From assembly GCF_030411955.1 (NCBI RefSeq), contig NZ_JASNRA010000012.1:102419-166418 (forward strand): 64,000 bases of DNA, written 5' to 3'. A program made the translations under genes and the position numbers. This document shows positions 9,601-19,258 of this stretch, one piece after another. Each line of letters begins with the position of its first letter. Position 1 is the stretch's first letter. The DNA comes from Massilia sp. YIM B02443 (GTDB lineage Bacteria > Pseudomonadota > Gammaproteobacteria > Burkholderiales > Burkholderiaceae_D). A model generated the notes under the pieces. It was not told the DNA's origin, did not search any database, and saw nothing but the letters and a program-made list of their open reading frames with translations.

Positions 9601-10935
9601 AGCTATCGCTACGACCGGATGGGAGAACTGGCGACCCAGGAAGATGGTGTCCGCGGGCGTATCGACAACCGCTACGATCCGGCCGGCCACCTGCTGCGCC
9701 AGACGCGCAACCTCGACGGCGGCGAAGAGCGCTTCGCATGGGACGCGGCCGGCAACCTGTTGGCCGGCGGTGCGGACAAGAGCGCAGGCCTGGTCGAAGG
9801 CAACCGGCTCAAGGTCTGGCGCGACATCCGCTTCGACTACGACCCGTGGGGCAACGTCAGCCACAGGCGCAAGGGTTCGCGCCTCGATCAGCGCTTCACG
9901 TTCGATGCGGACGACCGGCTGATCGCGGTCACGAGCGAAGACGTGCATGGGGTGACCGAATCGCGCTTCGACTACGATCCGATCGGACGCCGCATCGCCA
10001 GCCGCGAGACAAGGCGCGACACAGCGGGAACCAGCCGCAGCGCGTCCAGACGCTTCGTATGGCAAGGCATGCGCCTGGCGCAGGAGGTGCGCGCAGGCAG
10101 TGTCAGCAGCTACGTCTACAGTCCGGACCAGATGGTCGCGCCGCTGGCCCGGATCGACGCCGTATTCGACAGCGCGACGCCCGAGGCGAATTGCCACAAG
10201 GTGGCGCTTGCAGCGGCCATCTACCATTTCCAGACCGATGCGGCGGGAACGCCGCTCGAGTTGACCGACGAAGCAGGCGGTCTTGCGTGGGCCGGCAAAT
10301 ACACGGCGTGGGGCAAGGTCGAACAGAGCGAGGATGCGCTGCCGCACGAGCGCACCGGGCAGCCGCTGCGCTTCGCGGGGCAGTACGCGGACGATGCGAC
10401 CGGGCTGCACTACAACACCTTCAGGTATTACGACCCGGATGTGGGAAGGTATATCAGCCAGGATCCGACCGGGTTGTCGGGTGGACTGAATCTGTATGCA
10501 TATGTTCCGAATCCGGCCGGGTGGACCGATCCCTGGGGGTGGATATCGGAGCATGCGACTGGCTATTTTGTCTATGGTCTGTATGCGCCGGGAAGTACAA
10601 CGCCCTATTACGTCGGCGTGACCGATGACATTCACCGGCGTGGGCTGGAGCATATCATGAGTGGAAGAAGGGTGGACGGCGTAAGAATCCGGACAATTGC
10701 CAGCAACGTTACCTACGGAACGGCACGCGGAATCGAGCAGGCACATATCGAATTTGCGGACACGAAAACTGGGGTCATAGGATCTGACCTGAAACAGGCG
10801 GTCACCTTCGAGCAACGCGGTAATAAGGTTGCTTCTTTCGATCATGCGAATACGACCAGGCCAGCGGCACGTCAAGCCTATTTCGAATCAGCTTATCGTA
10901 ACGAAATGACGCGATTGAACGGCGGATGTGCCTAG
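6685..10935 (+). CDS. prePAAR-PAAR-Rhs polymorphic effector with GIY-YIG-like toxin tip
   Basis: A 1416-residue T6SS effector. Residues 1-20 carry a prePAAR-like motif ([11 protein letters not shown]), followed by two hydrophobic helices (about 22-70) and a PAAR domain (about 90-155). The long middle has many YD.xGR Rhs repeats. The conserved core end shows DPTG at 1260 and DPWG at 1282, the DPxG-x18-DPxG spacing of Rhs self-cleavage. The last ~130 residues are a variable tip with GLY (1298-1300), YYVG (1308-1311), Arg1318/1319 and Glu1351, arranged like a GIY-YIG nuclease. The tip and the genes after it are visibly less GC-rich than the core, as expected for an exchanged cassette. Nuclease activity is inferred from the motifs. 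Confidence 0.9.
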   Translation: MFEAARLTDPIAHTCALEGFLVGAVIGIALIAAVAFATFTCGFGVALLAGLAAGIGATAILGLGEAIGRLFSQRAGAIASASPDVFTNGRGAARTTASGVACDKHNPLPLVAEGSGSVFINGLPAARKGDAITCGAKVDDGSANVFIGGGRVGYLPVEDEVPAWLRSAVGWAFALAGLVGGLAGLVKAAGGLSKAVVPCAVKFTGGFMIGEAVGHYVATPVVTRVMGGLFGRPVDVATGRKVLLAQDEIDAVVPGPMPLPVARFYASDLATEGSLGRGWVLPWELRLQARDGQLWLSDAQGRETGFPIVPPGHTLYSEAEQRYLACTQDGRYIMVDLNERYHDFGRIDVAAGETGRLLRIEDRCGQWQAFTRDDEGRVRAIACSGGVQLRLDYNTAAPARLTGIERVDAGPRTLVRYEYDGGGQLCAVNDASGVLARRFTYADGLMTSHTNASGLVSHYAWREIGGRPRVTACWSSEGERAEFDYDLDARRTTVRDELGRVAQWHYDAALQIVDCTDLDGGAYRLAYNEAGQPTRIDLPGERSLSFEYDSAGRIVVEIDPLGRRTGTRYDGNSMRIAELTLPGGASWRAEYDHLGRRLATFDPLGRCERHEYGAGLNPLPLARIDARGARQSMAWNDFGQMTACTDCSGKTTRYDYDEHGQLAAVTDALGRSTRYERLPTGEPVKITLPDGSAEGRSYDAAGHLVELRYREAVSRWRRNARGQVLEALDPAGRQIWCRYDPQGRLVELKAGPTIRYTFEHDAGDRLAREVRPDGVERLLRYDAAGRLAGIETLGAGGAPARERPRRSTCFEYDQLGRLLARSTATAVTGYAWDEADCLAAAQRTPTAAGIALGVTASSVTFDYDIAGRLLAEHGAEGTVAYEQDALDNITALLLPYGQRVDLLSYGSGHVHQIRMGERIVCDFERDDLHREVLRTQGRLTHRTGYDALGRRSWQAAGADPDALGPGAGQSWRSYRYDRMGELATQEDGVRGRIDNRYDPAGHLLRQTRNLDGGEERFAWDAAGNLLAGGADKSAGLVEGNRLKVWRDIRFDYDPWGNVSHRRKGSRLDQRFTFDADDRLIAVTSEDVHGVTESRFDYDPIGRRIASRETRRDTAGTSRSASRRFVWQGMRLAQEVRAGSVSSYVYSPDQMVAPLARIDAVFDSATPEANCHKVALAAAIYHFQTDAAGTPLELTDEAGGLAWAGKYTAWGKVEQSEDALPHERTGQPLRFAGQYADDATGLHYNTFRYYDPDVGRYISQDPTGLSGGLNLYAYVPNPAGWTDPWGWISEHATGYFVYGLYAPGSTTPYYVGVTDDIHRRGLEHIMSGRRVDGVRIRTIASNVTYGTARGIEQAHIEFADTKTGVIGSDLKQAVTFEQRGNKVASFDHANTTRPAARQAYFESAYRNEMTRLNGGCA

Positions 10936-10976
10936 ATCAGGCAGATATCGATAACTATCGAGACAGGAGGCTACAA

Positions 10977-11678
10977 ATGGGTTGGTGGAGTGCACCGGAA
11001 AATTCAGAAATCATGGTCGGCGACGCCGTATTGGACACGGTACGCCATTTTCTCAAAGACTTCACAGCCGAGTTCGAGGAAGACCTCTCAAGGAAGCCAA
11101 CTTTGCAAGAGCTCGCGTACGCCCTGGGCCTTGCATTCAAAGTGAATGTTGATAACCAGATTGTTTCCGGTTTTGATGAGCTTGAGGTTAAAGAGGTGAT
11201 CATCAAAACCGCAAAAAGAAAAAAAAGGCAGAAAGTTAGTCCGGGAGATATATTTGCATACCGGTTAGACGATAACCGTTTCGGCTTCGGTCGAATAGTC
11301 GCCAATGTTTCGATCGGAGCAATTGCGGAAATCTTCGACTTTTTTTCGAGTCAGCCTATCTTTGATCACAGCTGGGAAGAGAAATGGCTGATTCCTCCGG
11401 TGCCTATTGAGAGTTATCCCCTACTCGAAGTCGGCGCATTGGGCGATTGGCGTATCGTTGATCACCAGCCAGGCTATGTCCCAGACGAACGATTCCACGC
11501 TTTACGATATGTGTACGGCGCAGCGCCGTTTGCCCTGACCGTCACCGATATCTTCGAAAATAGCCGCCCGATTAGTGCCCAGGAAGCGGAAGGGTTGCCA
11601 GAGTTTTCGCCTTATGATGATTTCCGATTCAAGGAGCTCATAATGCAGCTTTGTCCGGTGGCAGCGGATAGTTTTTAG
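10977..11678 (+). CDS. Imm26-like immunity protein, intact copy
   Basis: A 233-residue soluble protein directly after the Rhs toxin tip, with ACAGGAGG upstream of the ATG. The segment PGDIFAYRLDDNRFGFGRI near residue 100 matches the style of the Imm26 immunity family. Its position immediately 3' of a polymorphic toxin is the standard place for the cognate antitoxin-like protein, so it most likely protects the cell and its kin from the GIY-YIG-like tip. The base composition is lower in GC than the rhs core. The family assignment rests on motif recognition only. Confidence 0.72.
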   Translation: MGWWSAPENSEIMVGDAVLDTVRHFLKDFTAEFEEDLSRKPTLQELAYALGLAFKVNVDNQIVSGFDELEVKEVIIKTAKRKKRQKVSPGDIFAYRLDDNRFGFGRIVANVSIGAIAEIFDFFSSQPIFDHSWEEKWLIPPVPIESYPLLEVGALGDWRIVDHQPGYVPDERFHALRYVYGAAPFALTVTDIFENSRPISAQEAEGLPEFSPYDDFRFKELIMQLCPVAADSF

Positions 11679-11713
11679 AAGATATGATTTTTACTTGCGA
11701 TTGGAGAAGAACG

Positions 11714-12437
11714 ATGGGTTGGTGGAACGCGCCGGAAAATCCTGAAATAATGGTAGGTGATGCCGTACTGGATACAGTGCGTCATTTTTTGCGCGACTTC
11801 AGCTCGGAATTTCAGGAAGATCTTTCCAGCAAGCCGACATTACAAGAACTCGGGTATGCGTTGAACTTGGCGTTCAAGGTGAACGTCGATAGTGATGTGG
11901 TCTCTGGTTTCGACGGATTGGAGGTGAAAGAGGTTCTCATTAAAACAGCGAAGCGAAAAAAAAGACAAAAGGTCATGCCAGGAGACGTCTTCGCCTACAA
12001 GCTGGATGATCGCCGCTATGGATTCGGTCGCATTATTGCCAAGGTGTCGATTGGCGCAATCGCTGAAATATTCGATCATTTCTCAAGCCAGCCTGTACTT
12101 GATCATGGTACTAAAAAAGAGTGGCTGATTCCACCGGTACCAATCGACTGCTATTCCCTGCTTGAAATAGGCGATATGGGAGATTGGCGCATCATCGAGC
12201 GTCAGCCCGGCTTCGTGCCAGGAGAGCATTTCCAGCTCGTTGAGATATGTATATGGAGTTCCGCCATATGCGCTCGTCGCTACGGACATTTTCGGAAATA
12301 ATAGACCTATCGACGTTGCAGAAGCAAAGGGCTTGCCCGAGTATTCTGCATATAATGATTTCCGATTCAAAAAAATGATCCTTGCGCGTCTTGCCGAGAA
12401 AGGTCATACATCAGATCCGAAATTCTCTAAGAAATAG
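11714..12437 (+). pseudogene. Second Imm26-like immunity gene, broken by a +1 frameshift
   Basis: A tandem paralogue of the preceding immunity gene. The N-terminal 170 or so residues align throughout with the first copy (MGWWNAPEN.EIMVGDAVLDTVRHFL... versus MGWWSAPEN...). Near 12238-12240 the frame slips: dropping one base from CTCGTTG restores QLLRYVYG, matching LRYVYG in copy one, and the rest of the protein then reads on to a TAG at 12437. As written, the first frame ends early at 12301. It has its own ribosome site (GGAGAAGA). It is either a real decayed spare immunity gene or a single-base sequencing error. Confidence 0.8.
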
Positions 12438-12562
12438 GGCGCGTGGATGGGGTGGTAGCGGTACGAAACCTGCTCGGCTGCCCCGTTCTGCAGAAAGCCC
12501 CGCGTTTGACGCATGCTCGCCAGTTACTTTAAGATTAAACGACCTCAACCTCGCAATGCGGC

Positions 12563-13546
12563 ATGCGCGATTCGTCTTCGGCCCGATTCATCCGCTTCCA
12601 CCTCAAGACCCGGCACCTGGTGCTGCTGGTCGAATTGGGCCGTCACGCCTCCATTCTGCACGCCGCCGAAGCCGCCGGCCTGACCCAGCCCGGGGCATCC
12701 AAGCTGATCGGGGAACTCGAGCACGCCCTTGGCGTCCCGCTGTTCGAACGCCTGCCGCGCGGCGTCGCCCCGACCTGGTACGGCAAGGTGCTGATCCGGC
12801 GCGCCGGCGCGGCGCTGGCCGAGATGGACGCCGCGCACCAGGAGATCATGCAGGGCCAGGCCGGTTCCGGCGGACGCGTCAGCGTTGGCAGCGTGCGCGC
12901 CCCGGCCGCCACGCTGCTGCCGCGCGCGCTCAAGCTGCTCAAGGCACGCGATCCGAAGGTCGAAGTGGCGGTGGCGGTCGACACCAGCAAGACGATGGTC
13001 GAGCAGTTGCGCGCCGGCGAACTCGATATCGTGGTCGGCCGCATCCTCGATCCGTCCGCCGCCGCAGAACTCGATTTCGAACCGCTCGCTGACGAACCGC
13101 ATCGCCTGATCGTGCGCGCCGGCCATCCCTGGTTGCAACGCCCCGACCTGAGTATCGAGGAACTGGCCGGCGCGGCCTGGATCATGCCGCCACCGGGACG
13201 CCTGCGAGAGCAGCTGATGGCGTTGTTCGTGGGCAGGGGCCTGGCGCAGCCGGTCGACATCATCGAAACCGTCTCGCTGCCGCTGGTGCCACGCCTGCTG
13301 CTCGATAGTGACCGGGTGGTGGCGCTCCCGCCCGAGCTGGTCCAGACCTCACTGGACGCCGGCGCGCTGGCGCTGCTGCCGCTCGACGTTCGGCTGCACG
13401 CCGGGGTGTACGGCATCATCACGCGCAAGCGCCATCACCTGTCGCCGTCGGCCGAGGCGATGCTGGCCGCGCTGCGCGAAGCGGCCGGCCTGGCGCCGGG
13501 CGCGGGCACACCGGCGGCCGCGCTCATGCATACGGATATGGTATAG
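12563..13546 (+). CDS. LysR-family transcriptional regulator of the sugar locus
   Basis: A 327-residue LysR regulator. The N-terminal winged helix covers about residues 10-70 (LVELGRHASILHAAEAAGLTQPGASKLIGELE), and the LysR substrate-binding domain fills the rest (VSVGSVRAPAATLLPRAL...GELDIVVGRI). The style resembles GbpR-type regulators of sugar uptake. It sits just upstream of, and in the same direction as, a GH43 enzyme and a sugar ABC transporter, so it probably responds to a pentose such as arabinose; the ligand is inference. Confidence 0.87.
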   Translation: MRDSSSARFIRFHLKTRHLVLLVELGRHASILHAAEAAGLTQPGASKLIGELEHALGVPLFERLPRGVAPTWYGKVLIRRAGAALAEMDAAHQEIMQGQAGSGGRVSVGSVRAPAATLLPRALKLLKARDPKVEVAVAVDTSKTMVEQLRAGELDIVVGRILDPSAAAELDFEPLADEPHRLIVRAGHPWLQRPDLSIEELAGAAWIMPPPGRLREQLMALFVGRGLAQPVDIIETVSLPLVPRLLLDSDRVVALPPELVQTSLDAGALALLPLDVRLHAGVYGIITRKRHHLSPSAEAMLAALREAAGLAPGAGTPAAALMHTDMV

Positions 13547-13558
13547 CTCGCGCGCATT

Positions 13559-13608
13559 TCGTTATACAACAGCGGCCGCCGCGGTCCGTATTATCTCTGC
13601 CATAACGA
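13559..13608. promoter_or_regulatory. Inverted repeat in the promoter of the GH43 gene
   Basis: TCGTTAT at 13559-13565 is matched by its inverse ATAACGA at 13602-13608 in the short gap between the LysR gene and the first GH43 gene. It could be an operator for the adjacent LysR protein. The arms are short, so chance is possible. Confidence 0.25.
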
Positions 13609-13644
13609 GCGTGCACGACACGCCAGCAGAGGAGACGACTGCAC

Positions 13645-14667
13645 ATGAACCACCACCTGTCACGCGCCACCGGCGGCGCGCGTGCGCGCCTTGCCGCCCA
13701 TACCGGACGCCGGCGCATCGCCGGCATCGGACTGGCCGCACTGGTCGCCCTGTGCGCCGCACCGGCCAACGCACAGCCGGTCGCCAGCTCGCTCGGCGAC
13801 TTCCCCGATCCCTTCGTGTTGCCCGACGGCGGCGGCTACTACGCCTACGGCACCAACGCCAACGAGCGCCATGTTCAGCTGCTGCATTCGACCGACCTGC
13901 GCACCTGGCGCGCGCTGCCGGACGCGATGCCGATCCTGGCGCGCTGGGTGCGCCAGCCTGTGCCGCACGTGTGGGCGCCCGAAGTGATCAAGCTGGGCGA
14001 GCGCTATGTTTTGTACTACACCGCGCACGATCGCGCGTCCGATCGCCAGTGCCTCGGCGTGGCCGAGGCGCGTGCGCCGACCGGCCCCTTCGTCGACAAG
14101 TCGAACGCGCCGCTGGTATGCCAGGCGGCGCTGGGCGGCACCATCGACGCCAGTCCCTTGCTCGAAGGCGGGCGCCTGTACCTGTACTTCAAGAGCGACG
14201 GCAACTGCTGCAACAAGCCGACCCACCTGTTCGTGCAGGAGCTGCGGCCCGACGGCCTGGCCACCGTCGGCCAGCCCACCATGCTGCTCACCAACGGGCG
14301 GCCGTGGGAGGGCAAGGTGATCGAGGCGCCGACCATGGTGGTGCGCGATGGACAATACACGCTGCTGTATTCGGCCAATGATTTCGGCGCCGGCTCGTAC
14401 GCCGTCGGCCATGCCAGTTGCGCCGGTCCCACCGGACCGTGCCAGCCGGTGGGCGACGGCCCCTTCCTCAAGAGCCGAACCGAGGTTTATCTGATGGGGC
14501 CGGGCCACCAGGGTGTGTTCCGTGCCAACGGCCAGGACTACATCGCCTATCACGCCTGGGAGATGAAGGCCGACGGCACCCGCGCCAATCGCCGCTTCCT
14601 GTATATCGACCGTCTCGACTGGGTGGATGGACAGCCGGTGGTGAAGGGCACGACGCTGGTCAAGTAG
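13645..14667 (+). CDS. Secreted glycoside hydrolase family 43
   Basis: A 340-residue protein with an N-terminal signal peptide (hydrophobic run around residues 26-40, probable cut after ANA). The five-bladed propeller GH43 catalytic set is visible: base Asp55 in DFPDPF, Asp168 in TIDASPLL and acid Glu227 in VIEAPTM. GH43 enzymes cut arabinofuranosyl or xylosyl links. The position before a sugar ABC transporter and a TonB receptor suggests it frees arabinose or arabino-oligosaccharides in the periplasm. The exact linkage cannot be told from sequence. Confidence 0.88.
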   Translation: MNHHLSRATGGARARLAAHTGRRRIAGIGLAALVALCAAPANAQPVASSLGDFPDPFVLPDGGGYYAYGTNANERHVQLLHSTDLRTWRALPDAMPILARWVRQPVPHVWAPEVIKLGERYVLYYTAHDRASDRQCLGVAEARAPTGPFVDKSNAPLVCQAALGGTIDASPLLEGGRLYLYFKSDGNCCNKPTHLFVQELRPDGLATVGQPTMLLTNGRPWEGKVIEAPTMVVRDGQYTLLYSANDFGAGSYAVGHASCAGPTGPCQPVGDGPFLKSRTEVYLMGPGHQGVFRANGQDYIAYHAWEMKADGTRANRRFLYIDRLDWVDGQPVVKGTTLVK

Positions 14668-14856
14668 CGGTATTGACGGGCGCTTTGCGCGCGCTCGTGC
14701 GCCACGCCGCGGCAAGAACGAAGACAATAGCAAGGTTGCAATGTCGGCACCGCACCACGGCGCCGCGCGATCACACAGGATATGCGCAGTGCATCAGCGC
14801 AGTCCGAACGGACCGGCACAGGTCCGCTGGACCAGAAAAGATACGGAGACCACGTA

Positions 14857-16155
14857 GTGCAACGCAGACGCTTTCTCGCCGCTTCCACGCTGCTCGGCCT
14901 GCCGGGCGCGCCCGTGCCGGCGCAGCCCCGGACGCCGGTCGAGATCCGGATGTGGACCCTGCTCAGCGGCGGCGACGGCGCCCGCATGCAGGCGCTGGTG
15001 GACGCCTTCAACGCCGGCCAGCGCGCGGTGCGCGTGGTCAGCACCACCCTGAAATGGGGCGAGCCGTTCTACACCAAGCTGATCACTTCGTCGGTGGTGG
15101 GGGCGGGCCCCGAGATCGCCACCATCCACCTGTCGCGCCTGCCCAACCTGGCCGGCGGCGGCGTGCTGCGCCCGATTGCGGACGCCGAGCTGGCCACGGC
15201 CGGCCTGAAGGGCGAGGATTACTTTCCGCGCCAGTGGAACAAGTCGCGCCATGCGGGCCGCAACTATGCGATCCCACTCGACATGCACCCGCTGGTCCTG
15301 TACTACAACAAGACCCTGGCCGGAAAGGCTGGTCTGCTCGATGGCGCCGGACGCCTGGCGCCGATCGAAGGCTACGAGGCGCTGACGGCGGCGTTCCGGG
15401 TGGCGCGCGAGCGCACCGGCCGGGCCGGGCTGGCGATGGAGGCGAACCAGAGCTCGTTCGCGATCTGGCGCCTGTGGCTCTCGCTGCTGGCCCAGCGCAA
15501 GGTTCCGCTGATCGAGAACGGCCGCTTTGCCTACGGCTCGGCCGGGGTCGAGGAACTGGCCAAAATCAGTGCCTGGTTCAGCCGCGGCTACGCCCAGGCC
15601 GGGCTGAACTACCCGGCCTCGACCAGCCAGTTCATGGGCGGCGGCGCCGCCTTCATGATCAACGGCGTGTGGGAAGTGCCGGAAATGGTGCGCACCACGC
15701 GCCAGCGCACGCTCGGCTTCGACTACGGCATCGCGCCGCTGCCGCGCCTGTACCAGGACGCCAGCGTCTGGACCGACTCGCACGCCTTTGCGCTGCCGGC
15801 CAACGAGGGCCGGCCACTGTCGCCCGAGAAGCTGCGCGCGGCGCTGGCCTTCGTCGCCTACGTCAGCCGCAACTCGATGGGCTGGGCCGAAGGCGGCCAC
15901 GTGCCGGCCTACCGCCCGGTGGCCGAGTCGGCGCAGGCGCGCGTCTTGATGCCGAACGCCGAATACGCTGCCGCCGCGCGGAACGTGGTCTACGATCCGG
16001 ACGGCTGGTACATGGGCGCGGCCGGGCCGGTCGAGTCGATGGCGTCCAAGTTCATGCCGGGCGCGCTGATGGGCCAATTGACGCCGTTCGAAGCGATGCG
16101 CATGTTCGAGACCGACGCCGCGCGCCTGCTGCGCAAGGCGCCGCCGCGCTATTGA
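14857..16155 (+). CDS. Sugar ABC transporter, substrate-binding protein
   Basis: A 432-residue family 1 extracellular solute-binding protein. A GTG start at 14857, with GGAG eight bases upstream, gives a signal peptide beginning QRRRFLAASTLLGLPGAPVPAQ; the twin-Arg-like RRRF may point to Tat export. Longer upstream frames lack a ribosome site. The mature part has the usual WTLLSGGDGARMQALVDAFN start and a FMGGGAAFMINGVWEV segment typical of sugar binders. Followed by two permeases and an ATPase in one operon. Confidence 0.88.
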   Translation: MQRRRFLAASTLLGLPGAPVPAQPRTPVEIRMWTLLSGGDGARMQALVDAFNAGQRAVRVVSTTLKWGEPFYTKLITSSVVGAGPEIATIHLSRLPNLAGGGVLRPIADAELATAGLKGEDYFPRQWNKSRHAGRNYAIPLDMHPLVLYYNKTLAGKAGLLDGAGRLAPIEGYEALTAAFRVARERTGRAGLAMEANQSSFAIWRLWLSLLAQRKVPLIENGRFAYGSAGVEELAKISAWFSRGYAQAGLNYPASTSQFMGGGAAFMINGVWEVPEMVRTTRQRTLGFDYGIAPLPRLYQDASVWTDSHAFALPANEGRPLSPEKLRAALAFVAYVSRNSMGWAEGGHVPAYRPVAESAQARVLMPNAEYAAAARNVVYDPDGWYMGAAGPVESMASKFMPGALMGQLTPFEAMRMFETDAARLLRKAPPRY

Positions 16156-16166
16156 TGGAGAACCGA

Positions 16167-17096
16167 ATGACGACGCCATCCGCCGCCGTGCAGCGCACGA
16201 CACCAGCTGCCACCACCGCCACCAGGGAGCAGGGCGGTGCGCGCCGCGAAGGCCTGTCCGCCACGCTGCTGCTGGCGCCCTTTGTCGCCGCCTTCCTGCT
16301 GTTCTTCCTGGCGCCGGCGCTTCAGACCTTTTGGCTCAGCCTTACCGAGAGCAGCCTGACCCGCACCAGCGGCTTCGTCGGCCTGGACAACTACGCGACC
16401 CTGGTGCAGGACCCGGGCTTCTGGTCGTCGCTCGGCAACACCTTCTATTTCTCGCTGCTGACCGTGATCCCGCTGGTCGGCCTGGGTCTGTTGATGGCGC
16501 TGCTGGTGCACCGCTTCACGCGTTATCAAGCCTGGCTGCAGGGCGCGTTCTTCCTGCCCTACGTGCTGCCGATCTCGGTGATGGCCTTGATCGCCGACTG
16601 GATGCTGCAGCCGTCGTCGGGCGTGATCAATTACATCGTCGGCGGCCAGCGCGCCTGGCTGGCCGACGTCGACTGGGCCATGCCGGCGGTGGCGCTGGGC
16701 ACCATCTGGTGGACGGTCGGCTTCAACATGCTGATGCTGCTGGCCGGCCTGCGCAACATCCCGGCCGAGCTGTACGAGGCGGCGGCGCTGGACGGCGCGC
16801 GCGGCTTCACGCTGTTCCGCACCATCACCTGGCCGCAGCTGCGGCCGGTGGTCGGCACCGCGCTGCTGCTGCAGCTGATCGCCTCGCTCAAGATCTTCGG
16901 CCAGACCTACATCCTCACCGTGGGCGGGCCGTTCAACACCACCCGCGTCACGCTGCACTACATGTACGAAACCGCATTCACCTACAGCGATGCCGGCTAC
17001 GCGGCGGCGATCGCGATGGCCTTCGTGTTCGTGGTGATCGCGCTGTCGCTGCTGCACGCGTGGCTGGTGCGCTCGCTGGCGAGGAGAGGCGCATGA
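16167..17096 (+). CDS. Sugar ABC transporter permease (MalF/UgpA type)
   Basis: A 309-residue inner-membrane permease with six expected helices. The EAA loop reads YEAAALDGARGFTLFRTITWPQL, which docks the ATPase. The ATG at 16167 has GGAG at 16157-16160; an upstream ATG at 16155 overlapping the previous stop is less likely. The 3' end overlaps the next permease by four bases (ATGA), so the pair is translationally coupled. Confidence 0.93.
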   Translation: MTTPSAAVQRTTPAATTATREQGGARREGLSATLLLAPFVAAFLLFFLAPALQTFWLSLTESSLTRTSGFVGLDNYATLVQDPGFWSSLGNTFYFSLLTVIPLVGLGLLMALLVHRFTRYQAWLQGAFFLPYVLPISVMALIADWMLQPSSGVINYIVGGQRAWLADVDWAMPAVALGTIWWTVGFNMLMLLAGLRNIPAELYEAAALDGARGFTLFRTITWPQLRPVVGTALLLQLIASLKIFGQTYILTVGGPFNTTRVTLHYMYETAFTYSDAGYAAAIAMAFVFVVIALSLLHAWLVRSLARRGA

Positions 17097-17938
17097 ACGG
17101 AGCGATGCAGCAACGTTCGCAACTCGGCTGGACGGTCGCCGGCGCCATCGCCTGCCTGGTGCTGGCCGCGCTATGGACCTTCCCGCTGCTGTGGGCCATG
17201 TCCACCGCGCTGCGCCCGGAGCACGAGACCGTGTCGGCCGTGTTCCACTGGCTGCCGCAGGACTGGACACTGGATGCCTTCCGCATCACGCTCGGCGCCG
17301 GCAACCTGCCGCGCTGGTTGTTCAACAGCGCGCTGGTGGCCTTGCTCGTGACGGTGGTGACGATGGCGATCAGCCTGATGGCCGCCTACGCGTTTTCGCA
17401 GCTGCGCTTTCGCGGCCGCTCGCTGCTGTTCGGGGTGGCGATGCTGGCCTTCCTGCTGCCGTTCGAGGCGCTCTTGGTGCCGCTGTTTCGCACCATGAAC
17501 CAGCTCGGCCTGATCAACAGCTATGCCGGCCTGGTGCTGCCGCAGGTGGTCTCGCCGGTCGTGATCTACGTCTTCAAACAGTTTTTTGATCAGATTCCGG
17601 CCGACTTTCGCGAAGCGGCGGTGATGGATGGCGCCGGCCCCTTGCGCGTGCTGTGGAGCGTGTACCTGCCGATCTCCGGCAACATCGTGTGGGCGATGGC
17701 GATCGTGACCTTCATCGGGGCCTGGAACAACTTCCTGTGGCCGTTCATCATCGTCACCTCGAACGACATGATGACCATCCCGCTCGGCCTGACCCAGACC
17801 TACGACGCCTTCGGGGTGCGCTACGCCCAGCTGATGGCGTCGGCCCTGCTCGGGGCCTTGCCGGTGGGTCTGGCGTATGCGCTGTTCCAGCGTCGCGTGA
17901 CCCAGGGCTTCCTGGCCGCGAGCGGGCTCAAAGGCTGA
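17093..17938 (+). CDS. Sugar ABC transporter permease (MalG/UgpE type)
   Basis: A 281-residue partner permease with about six membrane helices. Its EAA loop is FREAAVMDGAGPLRVLWSVYLP, and the C-terminal RRVTQGFLAASGLKG is typical of MalG-like subunits. It pairs with the upstream subunit to form the channel for the imported sugar. Confidence 0.93.
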   Translation: MNGAMQQRSQLGWTVAGAIACLVLAALWTFPLLWAMSTALRPEHETVSAVFHWLPQDWTLDAFRITLGAGNLPRWLFNSALVALLVTVVTMAISLMAAYAFSQLRFRGRSLLFGVAMLAFLLPFEALLVPLFRTMNQLGLINSYAGLVLPQVVSPVVIYVFKQFFDQIPADFREAAVMDGAGPLRVLWSVYLPISGNIVWAMAIVTFIGAWNNFLWPFIIVTSNDMMTIPLGLTQTYDAFGVRYAQLMASALLGALPVGLAYALFQRRVTQGFLAASGLKG

Positions 17939-17974
17939 CAGGGTAAGCAAAGAATAGAGAGACAGGAACGCATC

Positions 17975-19138
17975 ATGGCATCGGTCAGCCTTCGCGGCAT
18001 CAGGAAGCAGTACGACAATAACCAGGTCATCAAGGGCATCGACCTGTCGATCGCGGATGGCGAATTCGTGGTGTTCGTCGGCCCGTCCGGCTGCGGCAAG
18101 TCGACCCTGCTGCGCATCATCGCCGGCCTGGAAGACATCACCGAGGGCACGCTGGAAATCGGCGGCCAGGTCAGCAACACGGTGGAGCCGAGCCGGCGCG
18201 GCATCGCCATGGTGTTCCAGAGCTATGCGCTGTATCCGCACATGAGCGTGGCTGAGAACATGGGCTTCGCGCTCAAGTTGGCCAAGGTGCCGAAAGCCGA
18301 GATCGCGGAGCGGGTCGGGCGCGCGGCGCAGATCCTGCAGATCGAGCACCTGCTGGAGCGCAAACCCAAGGCGCTGTCGGGCGGCCAGCGCCAGCGGGTG
18401 GCGATCGGACGCGCCATCGTGCGCAAACCCCAGGTATTCCTGTTCGACGAACCGTTGTCCAACCTGGACGCCGCGCTGCGCGGCCAGACCCGGGTCGAGC
18501 TGGCGCGCCTGCACCGCGAACTGCAGGCGACCATGATCTACGTGACCCACGACCAGGTCGAAGCGATGACGCTGGGCCAGAAGATCGTGGTCCTGAACGG
18601 CGGGCGCATCGAGCAGGTCGGCACCCCGGTCGACCTGTACGAGCGGCCCGCCAACAAGTTCGTGGCCGGCTTTCTCGGCTCGCCGCGCATGAACTTCTTC
18701 GAGGCCACGCTGGTGGGGGAAGCGGGGCACGGCGCCAGCGTGTCGCTGGCCGGCGGGGCCAGGGTACAGGTGGCGGCCGACGTCGCGCGTGCGCAACCCG
18801 GCGCGCGCGTCACGCTCGGCGTGCGCCCCGAGCACTTGCAGATCGTCCGTCCCAACGCCGGCGAAGGGCGCCAGGACGGCGGCGTCAAGGCCACCGTGGC
18901 GCTGGTCGAATACCTGGGCGACGTGACGCTGGTGTACGCCCACGTCGAAGGCGGAGCCGGTGCCCAGAGCGAGATGGTGGCAGTGAAATGCGACGCCGAC
19001 ATCGCGCCGCCGGCGCCGGGCAGCCGGGTGGAACTGGTGTTCCCGGCCAGCCGCGCCTTTTTGTTCGATGCCGACGGCATCGTGTTCGCGCCCGGCTGGA
19101 CCGAGCGCGAAGAAGCGCCCCTGTTGCAGGCGCGCTGA
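17975..19138 (+). CDS. Sugar ABC transporter ATP-binding protein (UgpC/MsmK type)
   Basis: A 387-residue ATPase with Walker A GPSGCGKST, signature LSGGQRQRVAIGRA, Walker B VFLFDEPLSNLD and the switch His in YVTHDQVEA. A C-terminal TOBE-like regulatory region (about 240-370) places it with MalK/UgpC/MsmK, which serve carbohydrate importers. It completes the importer operon, 36 bases after the permease gene. Confidence 0.93.
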   Translation: MASVSLRGIRKQYDNNQVIKGIDLSIADGEFVVFVGPSGCGKSTLLRIIAGLEDITEGTLEIGGQVSNTVEPSRRGIAMVFQSYALYPHMSVAENMGFALKLAKVPKAEIAERVGRAAQILQIEHLLERKPKALSGGQRQRVAIGRAIVRKPQVFLFDEPLSNLDAALRGQTRVELARLHRELQATMIYVTHDQVEAMTLGQKIVVLNGGRIEQVGTPVDLYERPANKFVAGFLGSPRMNFFEATLVGEAGHGASVSLAGGARVQVAADVARAQPGARVTLGVRPEHLQIVRPNAGEGRQDGGVKATVALVEYLGDVTLVYAHVEGGAGAQSEMVAVKCDADIAPPAPGSRVELVFPASRAFLFDADGIVFAPGWTEREEAPLLQAR

Positions 19139-19258
19139 CGCTGCGGTCCGCGGCCGATTCGGTCGCGGGCGACGTCATTGTTGAGATGTTGATATGCTAC
19201 GCGGCCCCGCGCCGGCCAGACCGGCCTGGGGGACTTCATACAGAAACAAGGAGAAAGC

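Noticed and set aside
8041..10875. A 944-codon frame antisense to rhs
   Set aside because: No domains and no ribosome site; long antisense frames are expected at this GC content.
12230..12245. Programmed frameshift in the second immunity gene
   Set aside because: There is no slippery heptamer; the context CTCGTTG gives no reason for ribosome slipping.
14418..17096. An 892-codon frame that includes the first ABC permease
   Set aside because: Only the region from 16167 encodes the permease; the front part lies in the wrong frame over the GH43 and binding-protein genes.
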